From positions 682,001 to 746,000 of the forward strand of contig CAVWQE010000006.1 in the NCBI GenBank assembly GCA_963757135.1: a DNA stretch of 64,000 bases. Reading direction: 5' to 3'. This DNA is from Gp1-AA145 sp963757135 (GTDB lineage: Bacteria; Acidobacteriota; Terriglobia; Terriglobales; Acidobacteriaceae). This document shows, in pieces, positions 56,728 through 64,000 of this stretch (the stretch's first letter is position 1; every line of letters begins with the position of its first letter). The notes under the pieces are model-generated. The model was not told where the DNA came from. It did no database searches and worked only from the letters and a program-made list of their open reading frames with translations. Both the position numbers and the translations under genes were made by a program.

Positions 56728-57552
56728 CTACTTCTTGCTTCTGCTCACAATAAACTTATCGGTGCGCTTGTTATTGCGCGTCTTGTATCCCCGTGTCGGC
56801 TGGCCCCACGGCGTGACCGGATGCCGGCCGCCCGAAGTCTTGCCTTCACCGCCGCCATGCGGATGGTCCACCGGGTTCATCGAAACACCGCGATTATGCG
56901 GCCGCTTACCCAGCCAGCGTGAGCGCCCGGCTTTGCCGATGGTGATGTTCTCGTGGTCGATGTTGCCGACCTGCCCGATCGTTGCCATGCAATCCTGGGA
57001 AACCTTGCGGGTTTCACCGGAAGGCAATTTCACCAGGGCATACTCGCCTTCTTTCGCCACTAATTGCGCCTGCCCGCCTGCCGAACGCACCATCTGCGCG
57101 CCTTTGCCGGGACGCAACTCAAGATTGTGGATGGTCGTACCTGGCGGAATATTCTTCAGCGGCAATGCGTTGCCCACCAGAATGTCGGCGTCCGGACCGC
57201 TGACGATCTTCGCGCCCACCTTCAACCCTTCCGGCTGCAGGATGTAACGCTTCTCGCCGTCGGCATACGCCAGCAGCGCAATGCGCGGCGATCGGTTCGG
57301 GTCGTACTCAATGCTGATCACGGTAGCCGGAATTCCGGTCTTGTCGCGCTTGAAGTCGATGATGCGCAGCTTGCGCTTGTGCCCGCCGCCAATGAAACGC
57401 ATGGTGGTGTCGCCAGAATTGCGGCGGCCGCCGGTACGGTTCTTTTTCTCAAGCAGCGGCTTGTGCGGATGCCGGGTCGTAATATCGTCATTAACCAGCG
57501 TCGTGCGATAGCGCAACGTCTGGGTTGTCGGTCTGTAAGTCTTGATTGCCAT
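56728..57552 (-). CDS. rplB: 50S ribosomal protein L2
   Basis: Peptidyl-transferase-centre assembly protein, 274 residues. MAIKTYRPTTQTLRYRTTLV, the conserved-His region RGVSMNPVDHPHGGGEGKTS. Start 57552 by family; 26 in-frame residues upstream are not conserved. Confidence 0.98.
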   Translation of the reverse strand: MAIKTYRPTTQTLRYRTTLVNDDITTRHPHKPLLEKKNRTGGRRNSGDTTMRFIGGGHKRKLRIIDFKRDKTGIPATVISIEYDPNRSPRIALLAYADGEKRYILQPEGLKVGAKIVSGPDADILVGNALPLKNIPPGTTIHNLELRPGKGAQMVRSAGGQAQLVAKEGEYALVKLPSGETRKVSQDCMATIGQVGNIDHENITIGKAGRSRWLGKRPHNRGVSMNPVDHPHGGGEGKTSGGRHPVTPWGQPTRGYKTRNNKRTDKFIVSRSKK

Positions 57553-57656
57553 AAAATCAGCTTTCGTAAAGCGATTCGGCCATGAGCCGCCGAATCGCGC
57601 TGCCGCAAGGCCTTCCAGTTTCAACCACAATTTCTGGCCTTAAGCGGTTTTCATAA

Positions 57657-57950
57657 TTAAAGATTCTGCGCGTACTCCGGCATCTTTTCGCCGGCCTTCA
57701 ACCGCACGTAAGCTTTCTTCCAATCCGCGCGATAGCCGGCAAACTTGCCGCGCCGGCGTTCTTTTCCCGGATAATTCGCAGTACGCACCGAGTTCACCTT
57801 GACTTTAAAAATCGACTGTACCGCTTCCTTGATTTCGGTCTTAGTGGCCTTCGGCGCAACCTGAAACACCAGCGTGTTCTGGTTTTCCTTGATGCCGAGG
57901 CCTTTCTCGGTAATCACCGGCTTGCGAATAATCTGATAGGCCGATTTCAT
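57657..57950 (-). CDS. rplW: 50S ribosomal protein L23
   Basis: 97 residues: YQIIRKPVITEKGLGIKENQ, TEIKEAVQSIFKVKVNSVRT. Tunnel-exit docking site for SRP and trigger factor. Starts immediately after the rplD stop. Confidence 0.98.
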   Translation of the reverse strand: MKSAYQIIRKPVITEKGLGIKENQNTLVFQVAPKATKTEIKEAVQSIFKVKVNSVRTANYPGKERRRGKFAGYRADWKKAYVRLKAGEKMPEYAQNL

Positions 57951-58685
57951 TTATGCCACCTCCGCCGCTTTCTTGCTGCGGGTGCGCGGACTCCGCGCCG
58001 CCTTCTTCGGCTGCTTGCCTTCGCCATCGGCAGCATCGTGATTACGCCGTGAAGCCGAGTTCTTCAACGAGACTTGCAGCTTCTCGATCGCCGGCTGCGA
58101 AAAAATCGCCCGGTCATAACGCAACAGGTGGAACGGATGCACTTCGCTGCTGGTCACGAGTTCGACGCCGTCGAGATTGCGCGAGCTCAAGACCAGATTG
58201 CGATTGCCATGGTTTGCCACTTCGACCAGCAACGCGGTCTTGTCGACTTTCAAAGAATCCAGCGCTTCGCGAAAAGCCTTGCTCTTCGCTTCCGCGACGT
58301 TGAACGCGTTTACAACCATCAGCTTGCCGTCATTGAGCTTCGCCGCCAGCGCGGAGCGCAGTGCGCCGAGAAGCTTCTTCCGGGGAAACACATACGCGTG
58401 CGAATGCGGATTCGGGCCATGCACCGTGCCGCCGTGCCGCCACAGCGGCGAGCGGATCGAGCCCACCCGGGCGCGCCCCGTGCCCTTCTGCTTCCACAGC
58501 TTCTTGCCCGCACCGGAAACCAGTTTCTTGTTCTTGGTGGCGTGAGTTCCGGCGCGCTGCCCGGCGCGGTAATGCTTCACCGCTTCCCAGAGCAGATCTT
58601 CGTTGATCGCGCCAAAGACTTCGTCGGCGAGTTCCATCGTGCCGACCGCCTTGCCGCTCAAATCGTGTATGTCAATAGTTGCCAT
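57951..58685 (-). CDS. rplD: 50S ribosomal protein L4
   Basis: 244 residues: GTHATKNKKLVSGAGKKLWK, QKGTGRARVGSIRSPLWRHG is the tunnel loop. C-terminal Lys/Arg/Ala extension of about 30 residues. In E. coli L4 represses the S10 operon; no leader evidence for that was seen here. Confidence 0.97.
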   Translation of the reverse strand: MATIDIHDLSGKAVGTMELADEVFGAINEDLLWEAVKHYRAGQRAGTHATKNKKLVSGAGKKLWKQKGTGRARVGSIRSPLWRHGGTVHGPNPHSHAYVFPRKKLLGALRSALAAKLNDGKLMVVNAFNVAEAKSKAFREALDSLKVDKTALLVEVANHGNRNLVLSSRNLDGVELVTSSEVHPFHLLRYDRAIFSQPAIEKLQVSLKNSASRRNHDAADGEGKQPKKAARSPRTRSKKAAEVA

Positions 58686-58700
58686 GATGTTCTCGTGTGG

Positions 58701-58720
58701 CGCGGGCGCTCTCGCCCGCG
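58701..58720. repeat. dispersed palindrome between rplC and rplD
   Basis: CGCGGGCGCTCTCGCCCGCG, member of the GGGCG-CYCTC-GCCC family. Confidence 0.65.
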
Positions 58721-58725
58721 TTCCA

Positions 58726-59445
58726 CTATCCCTTTTTCGCTGCCCTCTTGGCTGCCTTCAATGGGTCAACCGTCGCCGATCCGGCAAATCCGCGACGCTC
58801 TCTTGGCGGCTTCTTGGCTTTCATAATTACCAGGTATCCGCCATTCGGCCCGGGCACGCTGCCTTCCACGACGAGCAGGTTGTCGTCTTTCTCGACGCCC
58901 AGTATCCGCAGATTGCGAACCGTAACGCGCTCATGACCCATGTGCCCGGACATTCTCATACCCTTGAACACGCGCGACGGAAACGCCGACGAACCGATCG
59001 AGCCCGTGATCTGAAACATCGAACCATGCGACTTAGGTCCGCCGCCGAAATGATGGCGCTTCACCACGCCCTGAAAACCCTTCCCCTTGCTCACTCCGAC
59101 GATATCCACAAACCGTTCGCCGTCGAAAATCTCAACCAGCACGCGGTCTCCCGCTTTCACTGCGGTGTCGCCGTCAACCTCGATCGGCACTTCGCGAATG
59201 AATCTCACCGGCGGGACATTATTCTTTGCCAGATGCCCGCGCATGGGCTGGGTCAGCTTCGATTCCTTCATGAACTCGACCAGCCCGATCTGCGCCGAAT
59301 CATATCCGTCCCTGGCCTGCGACTTGTGCTGGGTGACCACACAGGGGCCAGCCTGCAACACCGTCGCGGGACGCACGTCGCCCTTCGAATCGAAGAGTTG
59401 CGTCATGCCGACTTTCTTGCCCAGAATTCCCGCTATCTTTGCCAT
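58726..59445 (-). CDS. rplC: 50S ribosomal protein L3
   Basis: 239 residues: KIAGILGKKVGMTQLFDSKG, GKGFQGVVKRHHFGGGPKSH, MGHERVTVRNLRILGVEKDD. The C-terminus is extended by about 25 basic residues. Confidence 0.98.
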   Translation of the reverse strand: MAKIAGILGKKVGMTQLFDSKGDVRPATVLQAGPCVVTQHKSQARDGYDSAQIGLVEFMKESKLTQPMRGHLAKNNVPPVRFIREVPIEVDGDTAVKAGDRVLVEIFDGERFVDIVGVSKGKGFQGVVKRHHFGGGPKSHGSMFQITGSIGSSAFPSRVFKGMRMSGHMGHERVTVRNLRILGVEKDDNLLVVEGSVPGPNGGYLVIMKAKKPPRERRGFAGSATVDPLKAAKRAAKKG

Positions 59446-59518
59446 TTCCTTCTCCGTCCCAGCTTGGCCATTGCTATTGGCTGGGGAGCTTCGGGCTTAC
59501 GCCCTTGCTCTTTTGTGT

Positions 59519-59600
59519 CGTCCCTGAAGGGACCCTGAAACTTTTCTGCTCGCTACCCACGGCTTACGGCGTGGGCTACGTATATTCCGTCCTCTCGGGA
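59519..59600. repeat. dispersed GTCCCTGAAGGGAC / CCCACGGCTTACGGCGTGGG element between rpsJ and rplC
   Basis: Second copy of the element seen at 53021-53101, with diverged arms but the same order of palindromes. A GATCCTTCGCTTCGCTCAGGAT copy follows at 59609-59632. Confidence 0.65.
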
Positions 59601-59664
59601 CTGCTGCAGATCCTTCGCTTCGCTCAGGATAGCGGCGCGAGGCTCGGACGCCTCGCAAACGCCG

Positions 59665-59994
<330 letters not shown>

Positions 59995-60065
59995 GTTTCG
60001 TTTCCTGACCCCTTCCGGCTTCTCCGGAAGGAAAGAGCGTGCGGCATGCTGCAAGCCGCTTTTAA

Positions 60066-61253
60066 CTACTGCACAATCTCTGAGATCGTGCCCGCGCCCA
60101 CCGTGTGTCCGCCTTCGCGGATGGCAAAGCGCAAGCCCTTCTCCATCGCTACCGGCGTGATCAGCTCAATCACCAGTTGCACATTGTCTCCAGGCATCAC
60201 CATTTCAGTGCCCGATGGCAGTTCGGCAACTCCGGTCACGTCCGTGGTCCTCAAATAAAACTGCGGACGATAGCCTTTAAAGAATGGCGTATGCCGCCCG
60301 CCTTCTTCTTTGGTCAGAATGTAAACTTCCGCCTTGAACTTGGTGTGCGGCGTGATCGATCCGCCCTTCGCCAAAACCATGCCGCGCTCGACATCGTCTT
60401 TGCCAATGCCGCGCAGCAGCAGTCCAGCGTTGTCGCCCGCCATGCCTTCATCGAGCTGCTTCTTGAACATCTCGACGCCAGTTACAACCGTTTTGCGAGT
60501 GTCGCGGAAACCGACGATTTCAACTTCCTCGCCCACTTTCACTTTGCCGCGCTCGATTCTTCCTGTCACCACCGTGCCGCGACCCGAGATCGAGAAGATA
60601 TCTTCAATCGGCATCAGGAACGGCTTGTCGAGTTCACGCGCCGGTTGCGGCACGCTCTTATCGACCGCTTCCATCAGCTCGTCAATCTGCTTCTCCCATT
60701 TGGCTTCGCCGTTCAGCGCGCCCAAGGCCGAAAGTCGCACCACCGGAACATCGTCGCCGGGGAACTGATAGGTCTTCAAGAGTTCGCGGACTTCGAGCTC
60801 CACCAGGTCGAGCAGTTCAGGGTCGTCGACCGCGTCACATTTATTAAGCGCTACTACGATGTAAGGCACACCCACCTGGCGAGCCAAGAGCACGTGCTCG
60901 CGCGTCTGCGGCATGGGGCCGTCAGTCGCAGCCACGACCAGAATCGCGCCATCCATCTGCGCCGCGCCCGTAATCATGTTCTTGATGTAGTCGGCGTGGC
61001 CCGGGCAATCGACGTGCGCGTAGTGCCGGTTCGCGGTCTCATACTCGACGTGCGCGGTTGCGATGGTGATTCCGCGCGCTTTTTCTTCCGGCGCGTTGTC
61101 GATCGAGTCAAACGACCGGAACTGGATCTTCGGGTTGTGCTTCGACAGAACCTTGGTGATGGCCGCCGTCAGCGTGGTCTTGCCATGATCGATGTGACCG
61201 ATGGTGCCCACGTTGCAGTGCGGCTTATTGCGTTCAAATTTCTCTTTTGCCAT
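60066..61253 (-). CDS. tuf: elongation factor Tu
   Basis: 395 residues. GTPase motifs GHIDHGKT (19-26), DCPGHADYIKNM, NKCDAVDD. Delivers aminoacyl-tRNA. VDYxx switch variations are ordinary. Sole tuf in the window, between fusA and rpsJ. Confidence 0.98.
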   Translation of the reverse strand: MAKEKFERNKPHCNVGTIGHIDHGKTTLTAAITKVLSKHNPKIQFRSFDSIDNAPEEKARGITIATAHVEYETANRHYAHVDCPGHADYIKNMITGAAQMDGAILVVAATDGPMPQTREHVLLARQVGVPYIVVALNKCDAVDDPELLDLVELEVRELLKTYQFPGDDVPVVRLSALGALNGEAKWEKQIDELMEAVDKSVPQPARELDKPFLMPIEDIFSISGRGTVVTGRIERGKVKVGEEVEIVGFRDTRKTVVTGVEMFKKQLDEGMAGDNAGLLLRGIGKDDVERGMVLAKGGSITPHTKFKAEVYILTKEEGGRHTPFFKGYRPQFYLRTTDVTGVAELPSGTEMVMPGDNVQLVIELITPVAMEKGLRFAIREGGHTVGAGTISEIVQ

Positions 61254-61313
61254 TTTTAGCCTCTAGCTGTTAGCTCCTAGCTCTTAGCTCAAAACCAAAA
61301 TCAACCCGTGTGG

Positions 61314-61333
61314 CGCGGGCGCCCTCGCCCGCG
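61314..61333. repeat. dispersed palindrome between fusA and tuf
   Basis: CGCGGGCGCCCTCGCCCGCG, one base different from the copy at 58701-58720. TTAGCTC-type heptamers lie beside it (61257-61295). Confidence 0.65.
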
Positions 61334-61345
61334 AAAACTCCGCAG

Positions 61346-63493
61346 CTACTTCCCGCCTTGCGCCTTGCCAATAATTTCATCGGCTACCGAGCGCGGCACT
61401 TCTTCGTAACGCGCAAAATGCATTGAGTACTCGGCGCGACCCTGCGTCGAAGACCGCATATGCGTCGCGTAGCCAAACATTTCGGCCAGCGGCACGATCG
61501 ACTTGATTACCTGCGAACCGGCGCGGTGCTCCATGCCTTCAATGCGCCCACGGCGCGAACTCAGATCGCCCATGATCGCCCCCGCAAAATCCTCGGGCGT
61601 GACCACCTCGACCGCCATCACCGGCTCCAGCAGCACCGGAGAAGCCTTGCGCGCAGCTTCCTTGAACGCCATCGAACCGGCAATCTTGAATGCCATTTCG
61701 TTCGAGTCAACGTCGTGGTAGCTGCCGTCGTAAAGCGTGACTTTTACGTCGACCACGGGATATCCCGCCAGCACTCCGCCTTCGAGCGCCTCTTGAATGC
61801 CCTGGTCTATCGGCTTGATATATTCCTTCGGCACCGACCCGCCCACGATATCGTTGACGAACTCGTAACCAAGACCCGCAGGTTGAGGATCCAGCTTGAT
61901 CTTGGCGTGGCCGTACTGCCCGCGTCCGCCGGTCTGGCGAATGTATTTGCCTTCAGCTTCAGAATGCTTGCGGATAGTCTCGCGATAGGCGACTTGGGGC
62001 TTGCCTACGTTCGCCTCAACTTTATATTCGCGCATCATGCGGTCAACAATGATTTCGAGGTGCAACTCGCCCATGCCGCTGATGATGGTCTGTCCGCTAT
62101 CGGGATCGGTGTGAACTTTGAAAGTGGGGTCTTCCTGTGCCAGCTTGGCCAACGCCAGGCCCATCTTTTCCTGATCAGCTTTAGTCTTCGGCTCGACCGC
62201 AACGTGAATGACTGGCACGGCAAATTCGATTGACTCGAGCGTGATCGGGTGCTTGGGATCGCAAATGGTGTCGCCAGTGGAAACGTTTCTCAATCCAACC
62301 GCTGCGCAAATGTCGCCAGCAAGAATCTCCTGAATGTCTTCGCGCTTGTTGGCATGCATCTTTAGCAGACGGCCAATACGCTCGTTCCTCTGGGTGCGCG
62401 AGTTAAGGACCGAATCGCCCGATTTCAGCACTCCCGAATAAACGCGAATGAAAGTCAGCTGGCCGACATAAGGGTCGGCCATGATCTTGAACGCCAGCGC
62501 GGAAAAGGGTTCATCGTCGGAAGCTTTGCGCGTGATCTGCTTGCCGGACTCGGGGTCGGTGCCGTGAGTCTCGGGCACATCGAGAGGCGAGGGGAGATAA
62601 TCCACTACTGCATCAAGCAGCGGCTGCACGCCTTTGTTCTTGAATGCTGTTCCAACTACCACCGGGAATACTTTCAGCGCGATGGTTGATTTCCGCAGCG
62701 AGGCTTTCAGTTCTGCGGCAGAAATCTCTTCGCCTTCGAGAAACTTGTGCAGCATCTCGTCATCATTTTCGGCGACAGTTTCAACCAATGCCGCATGGAA
62801 AGCTTCGGCTTTCTTCTTCAGCTCGGCGGGAATTTCTTCAACAATGTACTCCGCTCCCATGGTGTCGTCTTTCCAGACGATCGCCTTCATGGTGACCAGA
62901 TCAACTACACCCTTGAATTTGTCTTCCTGGCCGATGGGGATCTGGATTGCGACCGGCTTGGCATTCAGACGCTTGCGCAGAGTATCGACTGCGTGCTCGA
63001 AGTCGGCACCCATCTTGTCAATCTTGTTGATGAAACAAATTCGTGGGACACCATATTTGTCAGCTTGCCGCCAGACTTTTTCGGACTGCGGCTGCACGCC
63101 GTGAACTGCGTCGAATACTGCAACCGCGCCGTCTAGTACCCGCAATGAGCGCTCGACTTCAGCGGTGAAATCCACGTGGCCGGGAGTATCAATAATGTTG
63201 ATTCGGATATCGCGCCAGGAACACGTGGTGGCAGCGGAGGTGATGGTGATGCCGCGCTCCTGCTCCTGTTCCATCCAGTCCATGGTGGCAGTGCCTTCGT
63301 GGACCTCTCCGATGCGGTGCGTCCTTCCGGTATAGAAAAGGATGCGCTCGGTCGTAGTGGTCTTGCCGGCGTCGATGTGGGCCATGATGCCGATGTTCCT
63401 GCAACGCGCTAACGGGACTGTTCTGGACACAGCTTTCTTCTTCTCTTCCTTGCGGACTTCCTGCTCGCCGATCGTGTTGACTGGACTGCTCAT
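61346..63493 (-). CDS. fusA: elongation factor G
   Basis: Translocase, 715 residues in five domains. AHIDAGKTTTTERILFYTGR, DTPGHVDFTAEVERSLRVLD and the switch I text GTATMDWMEQEQERGITITS are intact. About 22 extra N-terminal residues (MSSPVNTIGEQEVRKEEKKK) precede the usual start. Confidence 0.98.
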   Translation of the reverse strand: MSSPVNTIGEQEVRKEEKKKAVSRTVPLARCRNIGIMAHIDAGKTTTTERILFYTGRTHRIGEVHEGTATMDWMEQEQERGITITSAATTCSWRDIRINIIDTPGHVDFTAEVERSLRVLDGAVAVFDAVHGVQPQSEKVWRQADKYGVPRICFINKIDKMGADFEHAVDTLRKRLNAKPVAIQIPIGQEDKFKGVVDLVTMKAIVWKDDTMGAEYIVEEIPAELKKKAEAFHAALVETVAENDDEMLHKFLEGEEISAAELKASLRKSTIALKVFPVVVGTAFKNKGVQPLLDAVVDYLPSPLDVPETHGTDPESGKQITRKASDDEPFSALAFKIMADPYVGQLTFIRVYSGVLKSGDSVLNSRTQRNERIGRLLKMHANKREDIQEILAGDICAAVGLRNVSTGDTICDPKHPITLESIEFAVPVIHVAVEPKTKADQEKMGLALAKLAQEDPTFKVHTDPDSGQTIISGMGELHLEIIVDRMMREYKVEANVGKPQVAYRETIRKHSEAEGKYIRQTGGRGQYGHAKIKLDPQPAGLGYEFVNDIVGGSVPKEYIKPIDQGIQEALEGGVLAGYPVVDVKVTLYDGSYHDVDSNEMAFKIAGSMAFKEAARKASPVLLEPVMAVEVVTPEDFAGAIMGDLSSRRGRIEGMEHRAGSQVIKSIVPLAEMFGYATHMRSSTQGRAEYSMHFARYEEVPRSVADEIIGKAQGGK

Positions 63494-63502
63494 GAAAAAC
63501 CA

Positions 63503-63580
63503 GCTTCTAAGCTTTTAGCCTTTAGTTCTTAGCCTGAACCGATTCGCTCCAGCCAAAGGCTTAAGAGCTAACTGCTAAAC
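63503..63580. repeat. heptamer tract between rpsG and fusA
   Basis: CTTTTAGCCTTTAGTTCTTAGC type units with period 7, then GCTTAAG/GCTAACT. Confidence 0.65.
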
Positions 63581-63587
63581 TGCCGTA

Positions 63588-64000
63588 CTACCACCGGTAA
63601 TGCGCGAAGGCCTTATTCGCCTCGGCCATGCGGTGTACATCTTCTTTCTTCTTGATTGCCGCGCCTTTTCCGTTGGCGGCATCGAGCAATTCGTTACTCA
63701 GCTTGTCGATCATGCCCTTCTCAGCGCGACCGCGGGAGTAAGTCACCAGCCAGCGGATCGCAAGTGAAGTGCGGCGGTCCGGGTTGACTTCGACCGGCAC
63801 CTGGTAGTTCGCGCCGCCAACGCGGCGGCTCTTCACTTCAAGCAGCGGCTTGGCATTTTCGACCGCCTTCTTGAACAGCTTCAGAGCTTCGTCGCCGCCT
63901 TTGGTCTGCAGGCGGGTCAAGGCTTCATAAAAGATGCCCTCGGCAGTACTCTTCTTTCCCTGCCACATCATCGAGTTGACAAACTTTGTCACCAAGTCTG
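63588..64000 (-). CDS. rpsG: 30S ribosomal protein S7, N-terminus cut by window edge
   Basis: 137 codons visible of about 156. LVTKFVNSMMWQGKKSTAEG, VGGANYQVPVEVNPDRRTSL, IRWLVTYSRGRAEKGMIDKL. The frame is open to the last base of the window, where the codons still match the family, so the start lies beyond 64000. Confidence 0.97.
   Translation of the reverse strand, partial: DLVTKFVNSMMWQGKKSTAEGIFYEALTRLQTKGGDEALKLFKKAVENAKPLLEVKSRRVGGANYQVPVEVNPDRRTSLAIRWLVTYSRGRAEKGMIDKLSNELLDAANGKGAAIKKKEDVHRMAEANKAFAHYRW

Overview
The window looks like the chromosome of an Acidobacteriota member (a Koribacter/Terriglobia-like soil organism). Three things point there: a secreted protein of the Acidobacteria-typical VWFA-related family (13407-14630); the repeat-rich intergenic DNA; and a tRNA-like gene with an 8/4 acceptor/T-arm, a kind of tRNA reported from Acidobacteria. 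This is inference from gene content, since no rRNA gene is present. GC content is moderately high and nothing suggests a plasmid or phage.

Layout. 1-480: end of a DoxX-like membrane protein and a small zinc-ribbon gene. 581-7115: a complete-looking his operon (hisI-G-D-C-B-H-F-A, mostly overlapping genes, no hisE) behind a classical attenuator: promoter, 19-residue leader peptide with six consecutive His codons, and terminator. A repeat insertion separates the attenuator from hisI. The same strand continues into a GH15 glucoamylase and a cyclopropane-fatty-acid synthase. 11005-19754: ExbD/TolR, an S55 protease, the VWFA protein, a ZIP metal transporter, MotA/MotB stators and a GH3 beta-glucosidase. 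19871-21300: a broken GIY-YIG gene between inverted repeats, then lexA with an unusual tRNA-like RNA and a self-complementary trailer in its 3' region. 21457-30217: stress and repair genes (msrB, bactofilin, superoxide dismutase, amine oxidase, mutM, MscS channel) and a Fur-family regulator beside a palindromic operator and a porin-like/cytochrome c pair. 30342-39020: membrane pyrophosphatase, an IS, purA, ndk, sucD and sucC. 39401-40405: a second, frameshifted IS. 40531-41763: small poorly known genes.

41837-64000 (minus strand) is the fused str-S10-spc-alpha ribosomal cluster in standard order from rpsG (cut by the window edge) to rplQ. It closes with a strong terminator made from a dispersed palindrome. 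Its gene order is ordinary, but almost every junction carries period-7 low-complexity repeats or other dispersed repeats. The 5' end of infA is duplicated upstream of itself.

The most unusual object is at 20334-20537. It is an 87-nt minus-strand RNA that folds as an 8/4-type tRNA with a long variable arm, a GCA (Cys) anticodon and a G discriminator. It is followed by two segments complementary to its own variable arm and its own D-arm/anticodon, and then by a terminator. It could be a Ser-charged missense tRNA, a bistable regulatory RNA, or both.
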